DNA from: an uncultured Lachnospiraceae bacterium
GTDB taxonomy: Bacteria > Bacillota > Clostridia > Lachnospirales > Lachnospiraceae
Reading direction: 5' to 3'
Assembly (NCBI GenBank): GCA_949051815.1
Contig: CARQVR010000010.1
Coordinates: forward strand, 1-64,000
DNA length: 64,000 nucleotides
Positions 52,089 through 60,320 of the stretch are shown here, piece by piece. Made by a program: the position numbers and the translations under genes. The notes under the pieces were generated by a model. That model was given only the letters and a program-made list of their open reading frames with translations. It did not search any database and was not told the DNA's origin. Within the stretch, counting starts at the first letter, position 1. Each line of letters starts with the position of its first letter.

Positions 52089-55000
52089 ATGTTTGATGTA
52101 AAGACAACCATCCCGAAATCCCCGTTATACCGGGCGGAATTTGAACATGACAACTGCGGTATCGGCGCATGTGTGAGTATCAAAGGCAAAAAGAGCCGCG
52201 CAATCGTGGAAAATGCCCTGCAGATTGTGGAGAATCTGGAACACAGGGCAGGTAAGGACGCGGAGGGCGAGACGGGAGACGGCGTGGGCATTCTCACGCA
52301 GATGCCCCATAAATTCATGCGGAAGGTGACGAAAGATCTGGGTTTTGATATCGGCGGTGAGCGGGAGTACGGCGTGGGGACATTTTTCTTCCCGCAGGAC
52401 GAACTGCAGCGGGGACAGGCAAAGAAGATGTTTGAGATCATCGCTAAGAAAGAGGGACTGCCGCTTTTGGGCTGGCGCGACGTGCCCACGGCGCCTTCGG
52501 TGCTCGGACACAAGGCGGTGGAGTGTATGCCCTGTATTATGCAGGCGTTTATCAGAAAACCGGCGGGGGTGGAGAAGGGCCTCGCATTTGACAGAAAGCT
52601 CTATATTCTGCGGCGGACTTTTGAGCAGTCGACGGACTTGACTTATGTGGTCAGTCTTTCCAGCCGGACAATCGTGTACAAGGGCATGTTCCTGGTGGGA
52701 CAGCTTCGCACGTTCTTTGCGGACTTGCAGGATAAGGACTATGAGTCCGCGATTGCCATGGTGCACTCCCGGTTTTCCACGAATACGAATCCGAGCTGGG
52801 AGCGGGCGCACCCGAACCGTTTTATTGTGCACAACGGCGAGATTAATACGATCCGGGGCAATGCGGACAAGATGCAGGCCAGGGAGGAGAACATGGAGTC
52901 CGGGTATTTACAGGGGCAGATGCACAAGATCCTGCCTGCCATAGGCGCTTCCGGCTCCGATTCTGCCATGCTTGACAATACGCTGGAATTTCTCGTGATG
53001 AGCGGGATGCCGCTGCCCCTTGCGGTGATGATTACCATTCCGGAGCCGTGGGAAAACAACAAGACGATGTCACAGAAGAAAAAGGATTTTTACCAGTATT
53101 ATGCCACCATGATGGAGCCCTGGGACGGGCCGGCATCCATTCTTTTCAGTGACGGGGATATCATGGGAGCGGTGCTTGACCGGAACGGTCTACGGCCTTC
53201 CCGCTATATGATTACGGACGACGACACGCTGATTCTCTCCTCGGAGGTGGGCGTGCTGGACATCGACCCGGAAAGAATTGTAATGAAGGAGAGACTGCAT
53301 CCGGGCAAGATGCTTCTGGTGGACACGGTGCAGGGACGGGTGATCGACGACGACGGGTTAAAGGAGAAATTCGCGTCGGCGCAGCCCTACGGCGAGTGGC
53401 TGGACAGCAGGCTGGTGACGCTGAGGGAGTTGAAAATCCCGAACCGGCGCGTGCCGGAATTTACCGGGGAGGAAAGACGGCGGATGCAGAAAGCATTCGG
53501 CTACACTTACGAGGACCTTAAGACGAGCATCCTGCCCATGGCGAAAAACGGTGCGGAGGCCATCGCTGCGATGGGCGTGGATACGCCGATCCCAGTACTC
53601 TCGAAAGCGCACCATCCGCTGTTCCACTACTTCAAGCAGCTTTTTGCACAGGTGACCAACCCGCCCATCGATGCGATCCGCGAGGAGGTGGTTACTTCCA
53701 CCACGGTCTATCTGGGACGGGACGGGAATCTTCTGGAGGAGGTGCCGGAAAACTGCAACATGCTTCAAGTGCATAACCCGATTCTCACAAGCACCGACCT
53801 TCTGAAAATCAAGGCTATGAAGGCGGAAGGGTTTCAGGTGGAAGTCATTCCGATCACCTACTATAAAAATACCAGACTGGAAAAAGCCATTGAGCGGCTT
53901 TTCGTGGAGGTGGACAGGGCTTACCGGGACGGGGCGAATATTATGATTTTGTCAGACAGGGGTGTGGATGAGAACCGAGTGGCGATTCCGTCTTTGCTTG
54001 CGGTGTCCGCCCTGCAGCAGCATCTGGTAAGGACGAAAAAGAGAACGAGCGTGGATATCATTTTAGAATCCGCAGAGCCGAGGGAAGTGCATCATTTCGC
54101 GACCCTGCTCGGCTTTGGCGCCTCGGCCATCAATCCTTATCTGGCGCAGGAGAGCATTAAGGAACTGATCGACAACCGTATGCTCGATAAGGATTATTAT
54201 GCGGCGGTCAATGATTACAACGATGCGATTTTGCACGGTATTGTGAAGATTGCTTCCAAGATGGGCATTTCCACGATCCAGTCTTATCAGGGTTCTAAGA
54301 TTTTTGAGGCCATCGGGATAGACAAAGAGATGATTCGCAGATACTTTACCGATACGGTCTGCCGGGTGGGCGGCATTACCCTGAAAGATATCGAGGAGGA
54401 GGTGGATATCCTGCACTCGATGGCTTTTGACCCGCTTGGTCTATCTACGGATCTGACGCTGGACAGCACAGGACATCACGAGATGAGGAGCGGCGCGGAC
54501 GAGCACCTGTACAACCCGGAGACAATTCATTTACTACAGGAGTCAACCAGACGGGGAGACTATGAATTATTTAAAAAATATACCCGGGCGGTCAATAATG
54601 AGGAGAGCATTAAGAATCTGCGGGGGCTGATGGACTTCCGTTTTGCGAAGAAACCCGTGCCGATAGAGGAAGTGGAGAGTGTTGACACGATTGTCACAAG
54701 GTTTAAGACGGGCGCCATGTCCTACGGTTCCATCTCCAAGGAAGCGCACGAGACGATGGCCATCGCCATGAACCGTCTGCACGGCAAGTCAAACTCCGGC
54801 GAGGGCGGGGAGGACAGGGAGCGGCTGACGGTGGGGCCGGACGGCTTAAACCGGTGTTCTGCCATCAAGCAGGTGGCAAGCGGCAGGTTCGGCGTCACAA
54901 GCGAATACTTAAACAGTGCGCAGGAAATTCAGATCAAGATGGCGCAGGGGGCGAAACCCGGCGAGGGCGGGCATCTTCCCGGCGGCAAGGTATATCCGTG

Positions 55001-56642
55001 GATCGCAAAGACGAGACACTCAACGCCAGGCGTGGGGTTGATTTCCCCGCCGCCGCACCACGATATTTATTCGATAGAGGATCTGGCGCAGTTGATTTAT
55101 GACCTGAAAAATGCCAACACCAGAGCGCGCATTTCGGTGAAACTGGTGTCCGAGGCGGGTGTGGGCACGGTGGCAGCAGGTGTGGCGAAGGCGGGCGCAC
55201 AGGTGATACTGGTTTCCGGCTACGACGGCGGCACGGGAGCCGCGCCCCGCAATTCCATCCACAACGCGGGATTGCCCTGGGAGCTGGGGCTTTCGGAGAC
55301 GCACCAGACGCTGATCCAGAACGGCCTTAGAAACAAAGTCCGCATCGAGACGGACGGGAAGTTAATGAGCGGACGGGATGTGGCCATTGCGGCGATTCTC
55401 GGCGCGGAGGAGTTCGGCTTTGCCACGGCGCCCCTTGTGACCATGGGCTGTCTGATGATGCGCGTCTGCAATCTGGACACCTGCCCCGTGGGCGTGGCGA
55501 CCCAGAATCCGGAGCTTCGCAGACGCTTTACGGGAAAGCCGGAGTACGTGGAGAATTTCATGCGGTTTATCGCGCAGGAGCTCAGAGAGTATATGGCAAA
55601 GCTTGGCGTGCGCAAGGTGGATGAGCTGGTTGGCAGGACAGAGTTTCTGAGAGTGAAGGAGAACCTGACGGACAGACAGCGCAAGGTGGATCTGGATCTG
55701 ATCTTAAGCAATCCTTACGAGGGGAGCAGGGAGAAGTTTATCTTTGACCCGAAGCAGGTGTACGACTTCCATCTCGAAAAGACGCTGGATGAGAGGGTGC
55801 TCTTAAAGCAGCTTTCCAAGGCTTTGGAGAGCGGGCAGAAGCGGCGTCTGGAAGTGGACGTCACCAACACGGACCGTACCTTCGGCACGATCTTCGGGTC
55901 GGAGATTACGAGGCGGTTTGGCGATACGCTGGAGGAGGACACCTACCATATTTTATGTAAGGGTTCCGGCGGGCAGAGTTTCGGCGCGTTCATTCCGAAA
56001 GGACTGACACTGGAACTGGCAGGAGACTCCAACGACTACTTCGGAAAGGGCTTGTCCGGCGGCAGGCTGATCGTTTATCCGCCAGAAGGCTCTGCTTTTA
56101 AGCAGGATGAAAATATCATCATCGGCAATGTGGCGCTCTACGGCGCGACCTCCGGCAAAGCGTTTATAGGCGGTGTGGCAGGCGAGCGGTTCTGTGTGCG
56201 CAATTCCGGCGCCATCGCGGTGGTGGAGGGCGTGGGAGACCACGGCTGTGAGTATATGACGGGAGGCCGTGTGGTGATTATCGGTTCTGTGGGCAAAAAC
56301 TTCGCGGCGGGCATGAGCGGCGGTATCGCCTATGTGCTGGATGAGAACAACGACCTGTACACGAAGACCAACAAGGAAATGGTTTCCTCCTATGAGATTA
56401 CCTCGAAATATGACGTCCTTGCGTTGAAAGAGATGATCGGGGAGCATGTGGCTTACACCAATTCCGTCAAGGGAAAGGAGATTCTTGACAACTTTGGGAC
56501 ATATCTGCCGAAGTTTAAGAAGATTATTCCCCACGACTATGAGATGATGATGAAACGCATCGTGCAGATGGAGGAGAAGGGCTTAAGCGCAGAGCAGGCG
56601 CAGATCGAGGCGTTTTATAAAAAAGACAAGGAAACGGTTTGA
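52089..56642 (+). CDS. gltB: Glutamate synthase (NADPH) large subunit
   Basis: 1517 residues, full length. The class II amidotransferase domain begins at Cys22 (EHDNCGIGAC), which should be exposed by removing a 21-residue propeptide. The FMN-binding synthase domain covers about 830-1200 (SGEGGEDRERL, GQ/KPGEGGHLPGGKV). The 3Fe-4S cysteines are in GCLMMRVCNLDTCPVG (about 1121-1136). The beta-helix GXGXG domain forms the C-terminal 250 residues (GDSNDYFGKGLSGGRLIVYP). It makes two glutamates from glutamine and 2-oxoglutarate with electrons from GltD. Confidence 0.97.
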   Translation: MFDVKTTIPKSPLYRAEFEHDNCGIGACVSIKGKKSRAIVENALQIVENLEHRAGKDAEGETGDGVGILTQMPHKFMRKVTKDLGFDIGGEREYGVGTFFFPQDELQRGQAKKMFEIIAKKEGLPLLGWRDVPTAPSVLGHKAVECMPCIMQAFIRKPAGVEKGLAFDRKLYILRRTFEQSTDLTYVVSLSSRTIVYKGMFLVGQLRTFFADLQDKDYESAIAMVHSRFSTNTNPSWERAHPNRFIVHNGEINTIRGNADKMQAREENMESGYLQGQMHKILPAIGASGSDSAMLDNTLEFLVMSGMPLPLAVMITIPEPWENNKTMSQKKKDFYQYYATMMEPWDGPASILFSDGDIMGAVLDRNGLRPSRYMITDDDTLILSSEVGVLDIDPERIVMKERLHPGKMLLVDTVQGRVIDDDGLKEKFASAQPYGEWLDSRLVTLRELKIPNRRVPEFTGEERRRMQKAFGYTYEDLKTSILPMAKNGAEAIAAMGVDTPIPVLSKAHHPLFHYFKQLFAQVTNPPIDAIREEVVTSTTVYLGRDGNLLEEVPENCNMLQVHNPILTSTDLLKIKAMKAEGFQVEVIPITYYKNTRLEKAIERLFVEVDRAYRDGANIMILSDRGVDENRVAIPSLLAVSALQQHLVRTKKRTSVDIILESAEPREVHHFATLLGFGASAINPYLAQESIKELIDNRMLDKDYYAAVNDYNDAILHGIVKIASKMGISTIQSYQGSKIFEAIGIDKEMIRRYFTDTVCRVGGITLKDIEEEVDILHSMAFDPLGLSTDLTLDSTGHHEMRSGADEHLYNPETIHLLQESTRRGDYELFKKYTRAVNNEESIKNLRGLMDFRFAKKPVPIEEVESVDTIVTRFKTGAMSYGSISKEAHETMAIAMNRLHGKSNSGEGGEDRERLTVGPDGLNRCSAIKQVASGRFGVTSEYLNSAQEIQIKMAQGAKPGEGGHLPGGKVYPWIAKTRHSTPGVGLISPPPHHDIYSIEDLAQLIYDLKNANTRARISVKLVSEAGVGTVAAGVAKAGAQVILVSGYDGGTGAAPRNSIHNAGLPWELGLSETHQTLIQNGLRNKVRIETDGKLMSGRDVAIAAILGAEEFGFATAPLVTMGCLMMRVCNLDTCPVGVATQNPELRRRFTGKPEYVENFMRFIAQELREYMAKLGVRKVDELVGRTEFLRVKENLTDRQRKVDLDLILSNPYEGSREKFIFDPKQVYDFHLEKTLDERVLLKQLSKALESGQKRRLEVDVTNTDRTFGTIFGSEITRRFGDTLEEDTYHILCKGSGGQSFGAFIPKGLTLELAGDSNDYFGKGLSGGRLIVYPPEGSAFKQDENIIIGNVALYGATSGKAFIGGVAGERFCVRNSGAIAVVEGVGDHGCEYMTGGRVVIIGSVGKNFAAGMSGGIAYVLDENNDLYTKTNKEMVSSYEITSKYDVLALKEMIGEHVAYTNSVKGKEILDNFGTYLPKFKKIIPHDYEMMMKRIVQMEEKGLSAEQAQIEAFYKKDKETV

Positions 56643-56655
56643 GAATGGGAGGACA

Positions 56656-56752
56656 GATTGAAAAATCACACTGATGTGCTGATTTTTCAATCGCGAGTTT
56701 GTGCAGAAGCGCCACAAACTCCTTGATCGCAGAGCAGAATTTGAGATTCTGC
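56656..56752 (+). repeat. Structured element between gltB and gltD (family D)
   Basis: Hairpin 1 (56656-56692) is almost identical to the one before gltB. Hairpin 2 has arms GAGTTTGTG (56695) and CACAAACTC (56713-56721). CCTTGATCGCAG follows, then hairpin 3, GCAGAATTTGAGATTCTGC (56734-56752). The boxes are conserved but the stems of hairpins 2 and 3 differ in sequence from the gltB leader while keeping pairing, which is a covariation-like pattern. It starts 13 bases after the gltB stop. Confidence 0.8.
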
Positions 56753-56792
56753 CCGCGTTCCTCAGCGAAATCGCTTCGGAATGGAGGAAATC

Positions 56793-58286
56793 ATGGGAAA
56801 ACCGACAGGATTTATGGAATATGCGCGCAGGGTTTCAAAGGACGTAAGCCCGAAGCAGCGCATTCAGAACTTTGACGAATTTCATGTGCACCTGACCATG
56901 GAGGAACAGCAGGAGCAGGGGGCGCGCTGTATGGACTGCGGCGTGCCGTTCTGCCAGTCCGGTATGACGCTTGGCGGCATGACCTCGGGGTGTCCCCTGC
57001 ACAATCTGGTGCCGGAGTGGAACGATCTGGTTTATACGGGAAACTGGGAGCAGGCATACTACCGGCTGCATAAGACCAATAATTTCCCGGAATTTACGTC
57101 GAGGGTGTGCCCAGCGCTTTGCGAGGCGGCCTGCACCTGCGGCTTAAACGGCGATCCGGTTTCCACGAAGGAAAACGAGTACGCCATCATCGAAAACGCC
57201 TATGAGAAGGGGTATGCGTCGGCGAAGCCGCCCAAGGTGCGCACCGGCAAGAAGGTGGCGGTGGTGGGCAGCGGTCCCTCCGGGCTTGCGGTGGCGGACC
57301 AGCTCAACAAAAGGGGGCATCTGGTGACCGTGTTCGAGCGCGCCGACCGGATTGGCGGGCTTTTGATGTACGGCATTCCCAATATGAAGCTGGAGAAACA
57401 CATTATCGACCGCAAGATCAGGGTTATGGAGGAGGAGGGCGTGACCTTCGTGACAGGCTGCGATATCGGCAGGACGGTAAAGGCGGAGAAGCTGTTAAAG
57501 GAATTTGACCGGGTGGTGCTCTGCTGCGGGTCTTCCCAGCCGCGGGACATCAGTGTGCCGGGCAGGGACGCCAAAGGCATTTACTTTGCGGTGGATTTTC
57601 TTTCGGCGAACACGAAGAGCCTGTTGGATTCCGGCTTTGCGGATCAGAAGTATGCGGACACCAAAGATAAAAATGTAGTCATCATCGGCGGCGGCGATAC
57701 CGGCAATGACTGCGTGGGCACGGCCATCCGCCACGGGGCGAAGTCCGTGACGCAGATCGAGATGATGCCAAAGGCGCCTGATACGAGGGCGGACAGCAAT
57801 CCATGGCCCCAGTGGCCCAAAGTCTGCAAGACCGATTACGGACAGGAGGAGGCCATCGCCGTTTACGGCCGTGATCCCAGGATTTACGAGTCCACGGTGA
57901 AGGAATTTGTCAAAGATAAAAACGGAAATCTGAAAGCGGTCAGGATTGTTTCGCTGACATGGGAGAAAGATGCCGGGACAGGGCGCATGATCAGTAAGGA
58001 AACCGTGGGATCCGAAAAAACGCTGGATGCGGAGATCGTGCTGATCGCGGCGGGATTTCTGGGCAGCCAGAAATATGTGACGGACGCTTTTCACGTGGCG
58101 GTGGACGACAGGACAAACGTGCGGACGGCGGCGGGAAGATTTGCGACCGGTGTGGACAGGGTGTTTACCGCAGGCGACATGCACACGGGGCAGTCCCTTG
58201 TGGTGAAGGCCATCCGTCAGGGCAGGGAGTGCGCCAGAGAGGTGGACGAGAGTCTGATGGGGTATACGAACCTGTATGTACAGTGA
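56793..58286 (+). CDS. gltD: Glutamate synthase (NADPH) small subunit
   Basis: 497 residues from the ATG at 56793 (MGKPTGFMEY); the ATG four codons earlier is the ribosome site itself (ggagga). The N-terminal Fe-S cysteines are CMDCGVPFC, SGCPLHN and PALCEAACTCGLN. The FAD motif is VVGSGPSGLAVADQL (about 158-172) and the NADPH motif IGGGDTGNDCVG (about 296-307). It passes electrons from NADPH to GltB. Separation from gltB by a 150-base structured gap is wider than usual. Confidence 0.96.
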   Translation: MGKPTGFMEYARRVSKDVSPKQRIQNFDEFHVHLTMEEQQEQGARCMDCGVPFCQSGMTLGGMTSGCPLHNLVPEWNDLVYTGNWEQAYYRLHKTNNFPEFTSRVCPALCEAACTCGLNGDPVSTKENEYAIIENAYEKGYASAKPPKVRTGKKVAVVGSGPSGLAVADQLNKRGHLVTVFERADRIGGLLMYGIPNMKLEKHIIDRKIRVMEEEGVTFVTGCDIGRTVKAEKLLKEFDRVVLCCGSSQPRDISVPGRDAKGIYFAVDFLSANTKSLLDSGFADQKYADTKDKNVVIIGGGDTGNDCVGTAIRHGAKSVTQIEMMPKAPDTRADSNPWPQWPKVCKTDYGQEEAIAVYGRDPRIYESTVKEFVKDKNGNLKAVRIVSLTWEKDAGTGRMISKETVGSEKTLDAEIVLIAAGFLGSQKYVTDAFHVAVDDRTNVRTAAGRFATGVDRVFTAGDMHTGQSLVVKAIRQGRECAREVDESLMGYTNLYVQ

Positions 58287-58288
58287 CG

Positions 58289-58335
58289 GTTACTTTTCAC
58301 ACCGCGCCATGCATTTGCTGCATGATGTCGGAGCC
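58289..58335. repeat. Partial palindromic element, family C, copy 2 (inverted)
   Basis: GTTACTTTTCACACC followed by GCGCCATGCATTTGCTGCATG and TGTCGGAGCC matches the reverse complement of 31995-32044 with few changes. Only one end of the element is present. It starts three bases after the gltD stop. Together with B2 it fills the 312-base gap before the L,D-transpeptidase gene. Confidence 0.75.
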
Positions 58336-58425
58336 GGACACATCTTTGCGAAATTTTCCATAAAAAAGAGGAGTGAAATCTCAGGAAAGGAATGTTATAC
58401 TAACCTTGTATGACATTCTTTTTTT

Positions 58426-58553
58426 GCGCGTATAAGCAGAGTCAGAAGACAGACGAAGGAAGCGCCATGCCGGCATGAGCGCGGACTTCGGAAGGCTTAT
58501 GACGAGCAACGCGAGTGAGAAATGCGAAGCATTTCGAGCCTGCTTATACGCGC
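58426..58553. repeat. Palindromic element, family B, copy 2
   Basis: A 128-bp element with ends GCGCGTATAAGCAG (58426) and CTGCTTATACGCGC (58540-58553). Internal hairpins include CGCCATGCCGGCATGAGCG (58463 region) and AAATGCGAAGCATTT (58520-58534). The latter with the right arm GAGCCTGCTTATA parallels copy 1 at 5831-5960. It overlaps the open frame upstream of the next gene's start. Confidence 0.85.
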
Positions 58554-58598
58554 GGCACGGGAAGAAACGATTATTTCAGTAAAAGGAAAGCAGAGCAG

Positions 58599-60215
58599 AT
58601 GAAGTTAAAGACCGGACACAGACAGAAACCGCAGCAGAATACGGAACAAACGGGAAAAAGGCGAAAGGCCCTGATTTTGTCGGCTATTGTCCTGACGCCC
58701 CTTCTTGGCCTGCTCGTGGTCTATATCGTGGGTCTTGGACGTTACCAGAGCTGTTTTTTAAACGGTACGCTGATAGACGAGATGGACGTGTCGGGCATGA
58801 CGATTGCGGAGCTGGAGGAGCAGATCGGGAAGTACTCGCTGCGGGTGATAGAGCGTCAGGCTGACGGCACGACTCTGGAAGAGGAAATAGCGGGGAGCGA
58901 GATCGGGATTTCCTATGTTTCCACAGAGCAGTTTCAGGCTGTTTTGCAGGGACAGAACCGTTATCTGTGGTTTTTGAAGCAGGATGCGGATTACAGGACG
59001 GATGCGCCGCCCCTGTATGAGGAGTCGGCGCTGGAAGAAAAGGTCGATTCGCTGCGGGGATTCCAAAAGGATTTTATCGAAGACCCTGCGGATGCGTACA
59101 TAGCGGATTATGTTCCGGGGAGCGGCTTTGAACTGGTAGCCGAAACCAGGGGAAACCGGCTGAACCGGGAAAAGACCATAGAGGCTGTCAAGGCGGCGGT
59201 GAGCGGACTGGAGAAGCAGGTAGACCTGGAGGCGGCAGGGTGTTATGAGGAACCGAAGGTGACTTCGGAGGATGCGGCTCTCAGGAAGACGTTTGAGAAG
59301 CTGCAAAACTATGTGAATACTGCCGTTACTTATACATTTGGAACGGAGCGGGAAGTGCTGGACGCAGATACCGTTGCGGGCTGGATTGTGCAAAAGGGCA
59401 GTCAGGTATCACTTGATCCGGAACTGGTCAAGGCGTATGTCAATTCTCTGCGGAAAAAATACGACACCATTTTTCATAAGAGACAGTTTATGACCAGCTA
59501 TGGGGAGGAGGTCACGATTGATCTGGGCGACTACGGCTGGTGGATGGATGTGGGACAGGAGACACAGGAGCTGATCGGGCTGCTTGAGCGGGGAGAGGGC
59601 GGAGAGCGGACGCCCGTCTACAGGCAGACGGCGGCTTCCTACGAAACGCCGGACTACGGGGATTCCTATGTGGAAATCAACCTGACGGCCCAGCACCTGT
59701 TTTTATACCAGAATGGGGAATGCGTTCTGGAATCGGACTTTGTGTCAGGCAATCCGGGCAGAGGAAACGCCACGCCGCCGGGGATTTACGGCATCACTTA
59801 TAAGGAGCGCAACGCCACGTTAAACGGGGAGACTTACAGCACACCGGTGAACTTCTGGATGCCCTTTAACAATAATGTAGGTATGCACGACGCCACATGG
59901 AGAAGCGAGTTTGGCAGGAATATCTACATGACGAACGGTTCCCACGGCTGCGTCAATCTGCCCTATGCGGTGGCGCAGGAAATTTACGGTATGGTGGAGA
60001 AGAATACACCGGTTATTTGTTATGATCTGCCGGGAACGGAGCCGGAGCCGCTGGAGGAGATACCGCTGGAACTGGAGCCGGTTCTGGCGACGCCCGAAGC
60101 GTTTGACTCTTTGCCGGAGATAGGACAGACGGAAGGGAGCCCGGCGGCTCCGCAGCCAGAGACGATATCTCAGCCGGAGCCGGTCCCGGAACAGCTTTCG
60201 CAGGAGGGGCAGTAA
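58599..60215 (+). CDS. L,D-transpeptidase with putative peptidoglycan-binding repeats
   Basis: 538 residues from the ATG at 58599 (MKLKTGHRQK), with aaagga upstream; the longer frame runs back through repeat B2. A basic cytoplasmic tail, one membrane helix (about 28-49), then VanW-like peptidoglycan-binding domain segments (FLNGTLIDEMDVSGMTIAEL near 55). The catalytic YkuD domain (about 375-480) has NVGMHDATW and the active-site SHGCVNLP. A Pro/Glu-rich tail follows (about 485-538). It makes 3-3 cross-links in peptidoglycan outside the membrane. Confidence 0.92.
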   Translation: MKLKTGHRQKPQQNTEQTGKRRKALILSAIVLTPLLGLLVVYIVGLGRYQSCFLNGTLIDEMDVSGMTIAELEEQIGKYSLRVIERQADGTTLEEEIAGSEIGISYVSTEQFQAVLQGQNRYLWFLKQDADYRTDAPPLYEESALEEKVDSLRGFQKDFIEDPADAYIADYVPGSGFELVAETRGNRLNREKTIEAVKAAVSGLEKQVDLEAAGCYEEPKVTSEDAALRKTFEKLQNYVNTAVTYTFGTEREVLDADTVAGWIVQKGSQVSLDPELVKAYVNSLRKKYDTIFHKRQFMTSYGEEVTIDLGDYGWWMDVGQETQELIGLLERGEGGERTPVYRQTAASYETPDYGDSYVEINLTAQHLFLYQNGECVLESDFVSGNPGRGNATPPGIYGITYKERNATLNGETYSTPVNFWMPFNNNVGMHDATWRSEFGRNIYMTNGSHGCVNLPYAVAQEIYGMVEKNTPVICYDLPGTEPEPLEEIPLELEPVLATPEAFDSLPEIGQTEGSPAAPQPETISQPEPVPEQLSQEGQ

Positions 60216-60320
60216 AACGTAACACATTCTTGCATTTTTCCTTATATTTTTCATCCTATCTTATATTTTTCCCGTTTTTTTAGAACAGATCCTTCCTATA
60301 ATAAAAGGGGAGGGTCTGCC

